A stretch of DNA of 64,000 nt, from the NCBI RefSeq assembly GCF_002835735.1, contig NZ_PISD01000016.1, positions 109,501 to 173,500 on the forward strand. Direction: 5' to 3'. This document shows, one piece after another, positions 24,775 through 34,375 of the stretch. The stretch comes from Cytobacillus horneckiae. GTDB lineage: Bacteria; Bacillota; Bacilli; Bacillales; Cytobacillaceae. The position numbers and the translations under genes are program-made. Below the pieces are notes generated by a model. It was given only the letters and a program-made list of their open reading frames with translations, was not told the DNA's origin and searched no databases. Position 1 is the first letter of the stretch. Each line of letters begins with the position of its first letter.

Positions 24775-26568
24775 TTAATGATTAATTTTTATCGCACTCA
24801 ACGATTCTATTAGCTTTTCGGTTGCACTATATGGAATAGGTTCCCAATTTATCACTTTTTCTGACCATTCAAGGATAGACCGATCAAAGATTTCATTATT
24901 CTGAATCTGCTTAATATAGCGGTTATAATAATGCAAAAGCAAAAATAATTTTCTATGGCTGGAACGATGGATTATTTCATAATCTGCCTCTGCTAATAAT
25001 GCGGCTGTCACAATAAAATGATAAAGCTTGTTCATAAATCTCTTCGCTGCTAAATCCATTTCTGAAACATTCAGTTTCTTAATTTTTTCACATTCCTTCA
25101 TTATTTGTTGACATTCTGCACTAATTATTTTTGAAACTTGTTTCAAATGTGGTGATTCCAAATTCGCAATGATCTTTTCACATTCCTCAAGAAGATGTTC
25201 ATCTGAATGATTCTTTCTGATTGCTCTTAAAATATCTAGAGCGACAATATTCGTCGTGCCTTCCCAAATTGAGCCTAATTGGGCATCTCTGACTAGCTTT
25301 GGGTTTACCCATTCTTCAATATAGCCATTTCCACCGCGTATTTCCATTGCTTCCGCTGATACATATCTTGCTCTTTTGCAAATATATCCCTTTAATAATG
25401 GTGTAAGCATCCTTAATAACCCCTGCGCAGACTTTTGACCGACATCTGCTTTATCAAATATATTTGCGGTAAAATAAATCATAGAAGCAGCTGCTTCAGA
25501 GTCAATCATAAGTTCAAACAGACTTTCCTTCATTAATGGCAAATCGGCTAACCGATTCGAAAACGCTCTCCGGCCCCTTGCAGAATAAAGAGCTTCTACA
25601 TAGCTTCTTCGCATAATTGCAGCCGACCTAACCGCATTTGATAATCTCGATGAATTCACCATAGACATCATTTGCTTAAACCCATTCTCAACCGTGCCGA
25701 CTAAATATCCTTCTGCCCGATTAAAACTCACTTCGCCGGATGCCATATCTTTCGTACCTAATTTATCCTTCAATCTATTAATATAGTATTGATTTCTTTT
25801 TCCATCAGGAAGAAATTTAGGCACGAGATACATTGCTAACCCTTTCGTCCCTTTTTCTGCTCCTTGAGGCCGTGCAAGAACAAGCGCCACATCCGCACTC
25901 ACGTTTGAACAAAACCATTTATCTCCAGTTAAGAACCATTTATCTCCGTCTTTTTCTGCTAGTAACGTGTTTTCGCCGACGTCTGAACCGCCTTGTTTCT
26001 CAGTCATAAACTGTGCTGCAGTCCAATAATTATCTTTATCCGTACTTAATAATTTTGGCAAATAGGTTTGTTTGAGGTTATCATCACCATATTCATCTAA
26101 TACTTTTGCTGCTGAATCAGTCATGCTCATAGGGCAGCATAAACCAAATTCAGCCTGTGCAAATAAGTACCAGAAAGAGTATTTCATCACTCTGCTATAT
26201 CGCGATTGTTTTCCCATTATCCCCTGACTGTGGCTCATAGCAACAAGTCCGAATTCGATATACCCGATTTCTTCCATTCTTTCATAAGAGGAGTGGTATT
26301 TCACATTATCCACTCTTTCACCGGCTTTATTAAATTGCTGCAGTTCAGGAGGATGGCGATCAGCTTCTCTTGATAGCTGATCAATCTCATCTCCGGCCAT
26401 ACCTCCCAGTTTCCATAAATTTTTAAAAGCATCTTTATAATCCTTTTTGCTATAAAGAGACAATAAAAAATCCATATTTGGATCGGCTTCAAAGTAATTT
26501 AGCCCTGTTGGCTCAGGCATAGCCCCTAGCTTTGATTCAGGATTTGGCACAATAAACCTTTCGTTCAA
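24775..26568 (-). CDS. AidB-like long acyl-CoA dehydrogenase
   Basis: At 597 residues this is longer than ordinary acyl-CoA dehydrogenases (about 390). An N-terminal AidB/FadE-like extension (about 1-150) contains PTGLNYFEADP. The central domain has MTEKQGGSDVG and KWFCSNVSADVALVLARP. The catalytic Glu is in the usual C-terminal place (SIWEGTTNIVALD). A further helical tail of about 140 residues follows. AidB relatives act on acyl-CoAs or in alkylation resistance; a catabolic role fits here. TTG start behind AAAGGAGG. Confidence 0.85.
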   Translation of the reverse strand: MNERFIVPNPESKLGAMPEPTGLNYFEADPNMDFLLSLYSKKDYKDAFKNLWKLGGMAGDEIDQLSREADRHPPELQQFNKAGERVDNVKYHSSYERMEEIGYIEFGLVAMSHSQGIMGKQSRYSRVMKYSFWYLFAQAEFGLCCPMSMTDSAAKVLDEYGDDNLKQTYLPKLLSTDKDNYWTAAQFMTEKQGGSDVGENTLLAEKDGDKWFLTGDKWFCSNVSADVALVLARPQGAEKGTKGLAMYLVPKFLPDGKRNQYYINRLKDKLGTKDMASGEVSFNRAEGYLVGTVENGFKQMMSMVNSSRLSNAVRSAAIMRRSYVEALYSARGRRAFSNRLADLPLMKESLFELMIDSEAAASMIYFTANIFDKADVGQKSAQGLLRMLTPLLKGYICKRARYVSAEAMEIRGGNGYIEEWVNPKLVRDAQLGSIWEGTTNIVALDILRAIRKNHSDEHLLEECEKIIANLESPHLKQVSKIISAECQQIMKECEKIKKLNVSEMDLAAKRFMNKLYHFIVTAALLAEADYEIIHRSSHRKLFLLLHYYNRYIKQIQNNEIFDRSILEWSEKVINWEPIPYSATEKLIESLSAIKINH

Positions 26569-26588
26569 TTTTATTACCTCCTTTTAGT

Positions 26589-27368
26589 TTACTTACCTTG
26601 AAATTCAGCTTCTCTTTTTGAAAAGAAAGCATCTACTCCTTCTTTAAAATCTTCAGACTGAAAACATATCCCTTGCGCTTGTGCTTCCATTTCCAATAAT
26701 GCTTTTAATTGGACATTTATATTCTGGTTCATCAGCTTTTTTGTCATGCCAATTGATAATGGTGATTTTGCTACTAATCGATTAGCTAATGCCAATGCAT
26801 CCCGTTGCAGATTTCCGCCCGTGCTCAATTTATTTATTAGCCCTAAAGAATAAGCTTCCTCTGCTGTCATTCTATCTCCTAAAAACATAAGCTCTTTCGC
26901 CTTTTGATGTCCGATAATAAGCGGAAGGAAGTGTATGGCCGCAAAATCTGGAATTAAACCTACATTTACAAAACTCTGTACAAAAAATGCATTCTCGTCT
27001 GCGATAGAAAAATCACATAACAGCATCAAGCTAAACCCAGCTCCTGCTGCTGCACCGTTTACAGCAGCAATAATCGGTTTTTCAAGGTCTAAAATTTTCA
27101 TGACTAATTTATGTGAGGTCTGTAGTCTCTGTCTGCCTTCTATAGCAGATAAGCTATGCAAAGCTTTTAAATCGCCCCCAGCTGAAAATGCTTTTCCTCT
27201 TGCAGATAAAATAATACATTTTACTTCGTCATCTTTTTCAGCTTCCTCAAGTGACTCCAAAAGCTCCATTCTCATTTCCATCCCTAATGCATTACGTACA
27301 TCAGGCCGATTTAAATAAATGACTCTTATACCCTCATAATTTTCTATATCAATAAATTGATTGCTCAT
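26589..27368 (-). CDS. PaaG-like crotonase (probable isomerase)
   Basis: The fold signatures AFSAGGDLKAL and NGAAAGAGFSLML are present. Both hydratase Glu residues are missing (Ser and Asp occupy the regions) and Asp141 lies in GLIPDFA. This is the same layout as paaG at 1217-1990, so double-bond or ring isomerisation is more likely than hydration. The frame opens at 27386, overlapping the previous stop, but GGCGGAG just before ATG 27368 favours that start (259 residues). Confidence 0.78.
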   Translation of the reverse strand: MSNQFIDIENYEGIRVIYLNRPDVRNALGMEMRMELLESLEEAEKDDEVKCIILSARGKAFSAGGDLKALHSLSAIEGRQRLQTSHKLVMKILDLEKPIIAAVNGAAAGAGFSLMLLCDFSIADENAFFVQSFVNVGLIPDFAAIHFLPLIIGHQKAKELMFLGDRMTAEEAYSLGLINKLSTGGNLQRDALALANRLVAKSPLSIGMTKKLMNQNINVQLKALLEMEAQAQGICFQSEDFKEGVDAFFSKREAEFQGK

Positions 27369-27382
27369 TTCACTCCGCCTTT

Positions 27383-28174
27383 TCATGATTTTTGAGTCTC
27401 TACCTTACCTTTATAATCAGTATGGTGCTCAATATAATCAAAGATTTCCTGCCCTACACTATTTTTCCTTCCTAGCTCAATTTCCTCCACGATATGTGCG
27501 ACTAAGCCTACAGCTCTTGAAGCGACCGCAAATGATTTAACGACGCGATAATCAATCTCCATATCTGCCATAATTGCTCCTATTGCTCCTACAGCATTCA
27601 ATGTTATCGTTTTCCCTTTTTGCTCACAAAATTGACGGTGTATCTCTACTAAAAGCTTAGAATTTTTGCCATAAAACCCTAAATCCTCAGCAATTTCAAA
27701 CAGCTTCCCTGTCCGCGGATCCTCTGGCTTATGTATTGGATGACCAAATCCAGGAAGCTGCTGATTATTCTCCTTGCGTTCTTGAATGATTAAAGATGCA
27801 AGCTCTTCAATCGGATAACCCTCTCCATATTTTTCAAATGCGTGATGTAGCATTTCAGCAACATACTCCATCGCACCAAGATACACTGTCCCTGCGCCTA
27901 ATAGCCCAGCGGCGACTGCAGATTGAACGGATTCGGGAGCGCCCAAATAAGTCAATCTAGTAGATATTGAACTTGGTGTAAAACCATGCTCACATATTGC
28001 GACAAGTAAAGCATTTAACATTTTCGATTCCTTTTCAGTCGGCTTTCGATGCTTAGCACCTAAAAATGCCATATCTGCCAATGTAATATTGCCTATTAAA
28101 TCTTCAGTTAAGTTGTATCCATGAACAAAAATTTTATCAGGTTCAGATTTGCCGATTTTAGTTTGAAATTCCAT
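27383..28174 (-). CDS. Stand-alone citryl-CoA lyase/citrate synthase-fold protein
   Basis: This 263-residue protein corresponds to the catalytic core of citrate synthase without the N-terminal half. Catalytic-type residues are His63 in CEHGFTPSS, His145/His148 in GFGHPIHKPEDPR, and an acidic group near DMEIDYR. Small members of this family are annotated as citryl-CoA lyases and are known as the C-terminal module of ATP-citrate lyase. In this cluster it probably performs a Claisen-type cleavage or condensation of an acyl-CoA. The exact substrate is unknown. Confidence 0.75.
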   Translation of the reverse strand: MEFQTKIGKSEPDKIFVHGYNLTEDLIGNITLADMAFLGAKHRKPTEKESKMLNALLVAICEHGFTPSSISTRLTYLGAPESVQSAVAAGLLGAGTVYLGAMEYVAEMLHHAFEKYGEGYPIEELASLIIQERKENNQQLPGFGHPIHKPEDPRTGKLFEIAEDLGFYGKNSKLLVEIHRQFCEQKGKTITLNAVGAIGAIMADMEIDYRVVKSFAVASRAVGLVAHIVEEIELGRKNSVGQEIFDYIEHHTDYKGKVETQKS

Positions 28175-28188
28175 TTTGATTCCTCCGA

Positions 28189-28602
28189 TTATTGTTTTTC
28201 CTTGATTGCAAATGTACCGAGGGCCGTTCCTATTATTGTCCCTTTTTCATCGATCACTTTTGACTCGACATATTGAATTCTTTTTCCTTTATTAATCGTC
28301 TTCGCCTCTGCATAAAGTATTCCTTCCTTCACAGGAGCAATAAATTGCGTTGTAAGGGAGATTGTCGCTACTCTCACATCACGAGATGAACGAATGACAA
28401 CACCGATAATTGAATCCAGAATAGAAGCAATGGCTCCTCCATGCATCATTCCATTCGAATTAAGCAATTCATCTTTAACAGGCATTTTTATCACTGCTTC
28501 ACCTTGCTCAAGCTTATCCATCGATATGCCTAGTAATTTCCAATATGGGGATTCCTCAAATTCCTTTGTTAGCCATTGTAAATAATCGTCACTTACTGCC
28601 AT
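28189..28602 (-). CDS. PaaI-family hotdog thioesterase
   Basis: This 137-residue hotdog protein has the family motif NSNGMMHGGAIASILDSIIG, where the Asn/His/Gly region and the following Asp form the active site. It should release free acids from CoA thioesters and recycle CoA. The open frame can begin at 28620 (overlapping the synthetase stop), but AAAGGTG lies 8 nt before ATG 28602. Confidence 0.85.
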   Translation of the reverse strand: MAVSDDYLQWLTKEFEESPYWKLLGISMDKLEQGEAVIKMPVKDELLNSNGMMHGGAIASILDSIIGVVIRSSRDVRVATISLTTQFIAPVKEGILYAEAKTINKGKRIQYVESKVIDEKGTIIGTALGTFAIKEKQ

Positions 28603-28616
28603 CACTCCACCACCTT

Positions 28617-30755
28617 TCATCTATTCGCCTGCGTTACACGATCTTTTTCCTTCCAGACGATCACTCCGTCCAGGGCTGCCACGCCATATCCATCTTCGAA
28701 CACCCAAAGCGGATTAATATCCATTTCTGCTATTTTTCCATTGGCATGAAAGGCAAATTCGGATACTTTTACAAGTGTATCTATCAGTTTATTAATATCT
28801 TTTTTAGCACTGCCTCGAATGCCTTCAAGTAAAGGATAACCTTTCAGCTCCATTAGCATTTCTTTTGCTTCCAGCCGATTAACCGGTGCTTTTCTTATTG
28901 ACGCATCCTTTAATACTTCAATAAAAATTCCGCCAAGACCGCATACTATGAGGGAGCCAAATTGAGGATCATCTTTAATGCCAACAAACAGTTCAATAGC
29001 ATCACCTTCAATCATCTCTTCTGCCAGAACCCCTTCAATTCGAGCTGATGGATTATACGCAGTCACTGCTTGCATAATCCCGTCATATGCAGCAGCTAAC
29101 TCGTCACCATTTTTAATATTTACTTTTACACCGCCGGCATCAGTCTTATGAAGAATCTCATCTGAAAGCACTTTGCAAACGACAGGATATTTCAACTCGT
29201 TTTTATGCTGCTGCAATTGCTCTTTATTAGCAAATACCTTTCCTTGCGGGACTCTAATCCCAAGTTTTGATAGCGTCTCTTTCACTTTTACCTCTGTCCA
29301 GACACCTGCAGGATTCCCAATATTGCCGTTCGAATATGCGCCAAGTTCTTCTGTTTTTGTTCTTGTGGAGAAAAGTGAAAAATCAACTAGATGCTTTAAT
29401 GCAACCATCGTTTTATAAGAGGTAGCATACACCGGAACACCAGCGTTTTGAAGCGCCAGTCTGCCCTCTCCAGTTAATTCTTCGGTCCCTGTAATCGTTA
29501 CGATAATTGGCTTTGTTGTTTTCGCATCGATTTCAATGATTTTTTCACAAATTTTTAAACCTAGCTCTCCTCCAAAGGTTGTTTGAAAGACGATGGCATC
29601 AACATCAGGATCATGTATAAGCAATTCCAGTGTTTCTGTTAATATATGCTGCTCTTTCAAAGCCTGGGCAGTCACATCAATAGGGTTCAAGGCAGATCCG
29701 TATGATGGAATGAGCTCCTTAACTTTCTGCGCAGTCCGTTCAGATAGCTGAACCATTTCCAACCCCAGTTCTTCGCTATAGTCAGCCATTACAATTCCCG
29801 CTGCGCCTGAATTTGAAATCGTTACCACTCGATTGCCCTTTGCTCTCTTGCCAGTACTAAATATTTTCATTGCATCAATCATGTCATCCAAGTCATTTAC
29901 TATAATAAATCCATATTGTTTTGCAACGGCACGGAATGTCTCATCTGATCCGGTTAGTGAGGCAGTATGAGATAATGCTGCCTGCTGTCCGAGCTCAGAC
30001 CGTCCTGATTTAAGTAAAATAACCGGCTTGTCGTTTTCTTTTGAGACGGATGACAGTTTAATAAGCAGCTCACCATCAGGAATTCCTTCTAAATACCCAG
30101 CGACCACCTTTGTATCAACATCCTCGAGCATATACTCAATACAATCGATTGAGTGAATATCCATTTGGTTGCCTGTGTTCACAACATAGGAAAAGCCAAT
30201 ATTTTCTTCCTGAGCCATACCAAATAATGAAAACCCTACTGCACCGCTTTGCGAAGCAAAACCTACTGGGCCGGATTTAAATCCGGCCACAGTTTCAAAG
30301 GATGTGGCAAAGCCCATAGGAATGGCTTTCTTTACATTCAATAAGCCGACACAGTTCGGACCAAGGATGTGGATGCCCGATTGCTTTGCTTTTTCTAGAA
30401 CTTCCTTCTGTAAAGCGGCGCCTTCTTCTCCAACTTCAGCAAATCCCGATCCAAACAAGACTAAATGATGAACGCCCTTTTCCTTGCATTGATCTAGAAT
30501 CTGCATCATTCTTTTTGATGAGACAGCGATTAATGCAACATCTACTTCCCCCGGAATATCCAATAATGAAGGATAGCAAGTTAATCCTCCGATTTCATCG
30601 TATTTTGGATTAACCGGATAAATCTCCCCAGTAAATTTATGATGCAGCAAATTTTTCAGCGGCTTTCCGCTGATTGATGTGAAATCTTTTGAAACGCCAA
30701 CAATGGCGATCGAGGACGGATTTAATAAGTAATCAAGCGCTTGTTTTTTTGACAA
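28617..30755 (-). CDS. Acyl-CoA synthetase, ADP-forming (fused alpha-beta, NDP-forming)
   Basis: The order of domains in 712 residues is: CoA-binding Rossmann domain (1-140), two succinyl-CoA-ligase-like domains (about 150-460) with the phospho-His263 in LSHTASLTGSDE, then a C-terminal ATP-grasp domain (about 480-705) with HKTDAGGVKVN and GLGGIFIEVLKD. It should activate a carboxylate to its CoA ester using ATP, forming ADP and phosphate. It follows the TRAP permease by 2 bp, which suggests it activates the imported acid. TTG start, 7 nt after AGGAGG. A homologue is at 41726-43816. Confidence 0.9.
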   Translation of the reverse strand: MSKKQALDYLLNPSSIAIVGVSKDFTSISGKPLKNLLHHKFTGEIYPVNPKYDEIGGLTCYPSLLDIPGEVDVALIAVSSKRMMQILDQCKEKGVHHLVLFGSGFAEVGEEGAALQKEVLEKAKQSGIHILGPNCVGLLNVKKAIPMGFATSFETVAGFKSGPVGFASQSGAVGFSLFGMAQEENIGFSYVVNTGNQMDIHSIDCIEYMLEDVDTKVVAGYLEGIPDGELLIKLSSVSKENDKPVILLKSGRSELGQQAALSHTASLTGSDETFRAVAKQYGFIIVNDLDDMIDAMKIFSTGKRAKGNRVVTISNSGAAGIVMADYSEELGLEMVQLSERTAQKVKELIPSYGSALNPIDVTAQALKEQHILTETLELLIHDPDVDAIVFQTTFGGELGLKICEKIIEIDAKTTKPIIVTITGTEELTGEGRLALQNAGVPVYATSYKTMVALKHLVDFSLFSTRTKTEELGAYSNGNIGNPAGVWTEVKVKETLSKLGIRVPQGKVFANKEQLQQHKNELKYPVVCKVLSDEILHKTDAGGVKVNIKNGDELAAAYDGIMQAVTAYNPSARIEGVLAEEMIEGDAIELFVGIKDDPQFGSLIVCGLGGIFIEVLKDASIRKAPVNRLEAKEMLMELKGYPLLEGIRGSAKKDINKLIDTLVKVSEFAFHANGKIAEMDINPLWVFEDGYGVAALDGVIVWKEKDRVTQANR

Positions 30756-30757
30756 TG

Positions 30758-32668
30758 TTATACCTCCTGCCCTTTATCCTGATTAAAATAATTCTTTGAC
30801 CCTTTGGTTTTATAGAAATACAATAATAGTGATAAAATAAGCCCTGCTACTGGGAAGTACCAAAGCGGTACAAACATAAAGAGTCCTGCGATAAATAATA
30901 TCGTTCTCTCCGTTGCATTTATTATGCCAGCGCCTAATAAATATCCTTCTAGTGCGAAAGCAATCACGGTAATTCCGATTATAGACAGGACAATGCTGAT
31001 GACAGTATCCCATAATTCACCGCGTCCAATTAATATTGCAGGATTATAGATCATAAAGAACGGCACAATAAATTTCACTGAACCAAGCTGTACTGATTGA
31101 AAAGCTGTTTTCATCGGACTGGCACCGGCTATACTTGCGGTAGCGAAGGCTGCTAACGCGACTGGCGGTGTAATATAAGAAACAGTTGCCCAATAGACGA
31201 CATATAGATGAGCTGCAATCGGATCTATCCCTACAGCAACAAGTGCTGGCGCCATGATAATTGCTAGGAATACATACACGGCAGATACGGTCATTCCCAT
31301 GCCCAATATAAAGCATGTTAATGCGCCCCCGATTAAAATAAGAAATGTATTATCCCCTGCAGCTGCAACCAATTCTCTTGAAAACGAGAATGAAACGCCC
31401 GTAGCAGATAATGCGCCAACGATAAATCCTACACCAGCAATAATGACGACAATATCCGCAAGCACTTTTCCCATATCGACAAACATATCCAGCACTTGTT
31501 TCTTTGACAACCTTGTTTTCTTTTTAATCATAGCAATGATTAATAACACAGCACTTGCATAATAAGGTGCTTGACCTTCTGAATTGAGGACGGCAAGAAA
31601 GAAAATCATAATAAGGATGGCAAAAATATAAAACCAGCCTTCTTTTAATGTTTTCCAAAAGGATGGAATCTCTGATTTTGGCATTCCTTTTAAATTGTTT
31701 TTCGCCGCGTAACCATCAATCTGAATATATAGGCCCCAATAATATAGAAATGCTGGAACTGCTGCTGCTAAAGCAATTTGATAATACGGTACAGCCAAGA
31801 AAGAGGCCATGATAAAGGCAGCTGAACCCATAATAGGAGGTGTAATTGTTCCACCGGTTGATGCAGTCGCTTCTATAGCTGCTGCATAATGGGGTTTATA
31901 TCCCGTTTTTTTCATCGCTGGAATGGTCATTGCCCCGATTGTGACAGCATTGGAAACAGCACTTCCGCTTAACATTCCAAAGAAAGCACTTCCAACGACT
32001 GCAACCTTAGCGGATCCTCCTCTTGTACGACCAAATATTGAAAGAGCCAAATTAAAGAAAAAGTCTCCTCCGCCAGTCCGGGTAATAACAACACCAAAAA
32101 CTAAAAAACCTAATAAAAGATTTCCAATTGTTGTATAAGCAATGCCGAAGACACTATTAGCACTCATAATATGGTTTCTTGCTAAAGTTAAGAAATCATA
32201 TGATTGACCTTGTAAAAATCCTACAGGCATGAAAGAAGCAACCAGTGGATAAAGGGAAATCACTAAACAAATAATAGATAAAACAAGGCCGCCAGTTCTT
32301 CTAAGCGCCTCTAGTAATAGAGCCCATAACAGAATGCTGAAAGCAGTAGGAACAAAAGGTGCTTCCCAATCCCAGCCCTCTATAATAATTCTTTCGCCAT
32401 TCATTCCAATGTATATGGTGATAAGGATTGCTAATGCAAAACAGATGATGTCATACCATTTTACGGAAGTGTGTTTTTTCTTTGCAGGGAAAAAAATGAA
32501 CGCAATGGGTAAGAAACAAGCTAATAAGAAAATAAGATATGCGTTTTGTATAGGATTGATTCCAAATAACTCTAAATAAAACAGCATATTGACTGATAGA
32601 AAAATACCTACCAAAGTGCAAAGTACGATGACAATTTTCCAAAAGGAAGTAAGTCTTGTATTATTCAT
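30758..32668 (-). CDS. TRAP transporter fused permease (4TM/12TM type)
   Basis: This 636-residue polytopic protein fuses the small DctQ-like and large DctM-like TRAP subunits. About 17 hydrophobic spans are visible. The DctM signatures GSAVSNAVTIGAMTIPAMKKTGY and EATASTGGTITPPIMG are near 225-275 and later GMGMTVSAVYV. Fused permeases of this kind work with TAXI solute-binding proteins; the adjacent gene encodes one. Transport should be driven by a Na+ or H+ gradient. Confidence 0.92.
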   Translation of the reverse strand: MNNTRLTSFWKIVIVLCTLVGIFLSVNMLFYLELFGINPIQNAYLIFLLACFLPIAFIFFPAKKKHTSVKWYDIICFALAILITIYIGMNGERIIIEGWDWEAPFVPTAFSILLWALLLEALRRTGGLVLSIICLVISLYPLVASFMPVGFLQGQSYDFLTLARNHIMSANSVFGIAYTTIGNLLLGFLVFGVVITRTGGGDFFFNLALSIFGRTRGGSAKVAVVGSAFFGMLSGSAVSNAVTIGAMTIPAMKKTGYKPHYAAAIEATASTGGTITPPIMGSAAFIMASFLAVPYYQIALAAAVPAFLYYWGLYIQIDGYAAKNNLKGMPKSEIPSFWKTLKEGWFYIFAILIMIFFLAVLNSEGQAPYYASAVLLIIAMIKKKTRLSKKQVLDMFVDMGKVLADIVVIIAGVGFIVGALSATGVSFSFSRELVAAAGDNTFLILIGGALTCFILGMGMTVSAVYVFLAIIMAPALVAVGIDPIAAHLYVVYWATVSYITPPVALAAFATASIAGASPMKTAFQSVQLGSVKFIVPFFMIYNPAILIGRGELWDTVISIVLSIIGITVIAFALEGYLLGAGIINATERTILFIAGLFMFVPLWYFPVAGLILSLLLYFYKTKGSKNYFNQDKGQEV

Positions 32669-32715
32669 GTCTCAAACCCTCCCAACTTACTGGTTAAAAA
32701 TAACAAGGCGATCGT

Positions 32716-33861
32716 TTATTTAACTAGTTCTTCTTTTTTCATTAACCAATATTCCTTGAATTCCTTATCGGTGATGCCCTCTTGATCGGCTTCATCCAAC
32801 ACCTGATTCCAAGCAGATTTTAGTTGATCAAATCGTTCAATTAACCGATCATTTTGTGCCTGCTTTTCATCGCTCCATAAACCTTCTTCTTTAAAGAATT
32901 TAATTACGCCATCATGGAATGGAATCCCCTTTGGTTCTGTTAGGACTTCATCTTTGGAGTATAAAGCTAAATTAGGCATCGCATCTTTGTATTTATTAAA
33001 TGATTTATCCATTTCTTTTATTAATGCGTAAACTGTTTCTTCATCTTGTTTCGCATACCCGCCAATCAAATAGCCATGCCCCATTACTGCCATTTCACTT
33101 TCCATTCCTGCCCCATTGCTAAGGCTGTATGGAAAAAGCCACGGTGCGACAGCTTCGACACGTTCCCATCCTTCAGTATCATCCTCATCCAGTTCGAGCC
33201 AGCGAATGCCGCCTTTACTATGAGCTTCAAACATTGAAGAGGCAGTTGGATTTATGCCGGCAACATCAATTTGTCCTTGAACTAGTGCATCACCTTGACC
33301 AGAATAGGAGGTGATTTTTACAGGCTTGACATCCTCCCAAGTTAAGCCTGCAAAAGCAAGCAGTGCTTCATTTTTAATATTGACAGACGTATTTCCAGCA
33401 ATAACTGGTATTTTCTTTCCTTTCAAATCATGAATAGATTGAATATCTGAGTTTTTGCGCACGGCAAAACCGAATTGGCTAATTGGCGCCCAAAAAGCTC
33501 TTACATCCTGCGGCCCCCAGTCTCTGGATGCAAACTCTTCAGTACCTTCAAAGGCAAGCTGGATTTCATCGCCTACTTTCCCAACTGAAGCAATTTCTCT
33601 TTTTAAAGGTACCATTCTTCCGACACCGCTTGCGGATGGGAGCATTCTGATTTGCGAACCATGAATATCAGTCAAAGCGTTTGCGATCGCAGACATTTCC
33701 GCATATCCGCCGGAACCGACATCATAGACGCTCCAAGTCATTTGATGCGGCAGTCCACTTGAATCTATCTTAGAAGATTGGGTAGGCTCAGAACTGCATC
33801 CTGCTGCCAAAATCACCAGTAAGAGAAACACCATGAAGTATTTTAACGGTTTCTTCCTCAT
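32716..33861 (-). CDS. TAXI-family TRAP solute-binding lipoprotein
   Basis: The chosen ATG (33861) lies 7 nt after GGAGG, whereas an ATG 18 bp upstream lacks an SD. A lipoprotein signal, KYFMVFLLLVILAAGC, places Cys22 for lipidation. The TAXI domain follows, with SVYDVGSGGYAEMSAIANAL, VGRMVPLKREIASVG and DLKGKKIPVIAGNTS. TAXI proteins bind carboxylates such as glutamate or larger acids. Here the ligand is probably the substrate of the downstream CoA pathway. Confidence 0.9.
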   Translation of the reverse strand: MRKKPLKYFMVFLLLVILAAGCSSEPTQSSKIDSSGLPHQMTWSVYDVGSGGYAEMSAIANALTDIHGSQIRMLPSASGVGRMVPLKREIASVGKVGDEIQLAFEGTEEFASRDWGPQDVRAFWAPISQFGFAVRKNSDIQSIHDLKGKKIPVIAGNTSVNIKNEALLAFAGLTWEDVKPVKITSYSGQGDALVQGQIDVAGINPTASSMFEAHSKGGIRWLELDEDDTEGWERVEAVAPWLFPYSLSNGAGMESEMAVMGHGYLIGGYAKQDEETVYALIKEMDKSFNKYKDAMPNLALYSKDEVLTEPKGIPFHDGVIKFFKEEGLWSDEKQAQNDRLIERFDQLKSAWNQVLDEADQEGITDKEFKEYWLMKKEELVK

Positions 33862-33956
33862 TCGATTTCCTCCAAACATTCATTATTCTTTTCAGCAGGT
33901 CCCATTAGATGTATATGAGCAATAAGAAATCGCTTTCATTTCCCCAATGTATAGAG

Positions 33957-34373
33957 TTAACTATTTGCTGCAGGCTGAAACATAGGATAAGTAATCTCAC
34001 CGTTTTTCACAAAAACTACTTCGACTTCTTGTTCACATTTTATTTGATCCACATCTGTATTGATAATATTACTCATGATGCGGACACCCTCCTCTAAATC
34101 GACCAGTGCAACGGCATAGGGAACTTCAGCTTTGAAAGCGGGTCCGCCGGGCCTGCGGGCGATAGTAAAAGAATAAATCTTGCCCTTCCCTGAGGATTCA
34201 ATCCATTCTATCTTCTCAGAAGTACAATGCGGACAAACAATGCGCGGATAAAAAATGTGTTTTGAACAATTTAAGCATTTTTGTATCAATAGCTGATTAT
34301 TTTTACAGCCTTCCCAAAATTGTATTGAATCCGCATCAATAACCGGCTGTGGCTTGGTCATAGAGTTTTCCAT
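33957..34373 (-). CDS. DUF35 Zn-ribbon/OB-fold protein
   Basis: The real start is ATG 34373, 7 nt after GGAGGG; the frame extends to 34475 only inside the thiolase gene. The 138-residue protein has a rubredoxin-like zinc ribbon (KCLNC and VCPHC, 16 residues between pairs) followed by an OB fold (GKIYSFTIARR, PYAVALVDLEEGVR). DUF35 proteins partner with thiolase-fold enzymes. With Ltp2-like partners they form aldolase complexes in steroid side-chain degradation. It is 2 bp downstream of the thiolase-like gene, supporting a complex. Confidence 0.9.
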   Translation of the reverse strand: MENSMTKPQPVIDADSIQFWEGCKNNQLLIQKCLNCSKHIFYPRIVCPHCTSEKIEWIESSGKGKIYSFTIARRPGGPAFKAEVPYAVALVDLEEGVRIMSNIINTDVDQIKCEQEVEVVFVKNGEITYPMFQPAANS

Positions 34374-34375
34374 AG

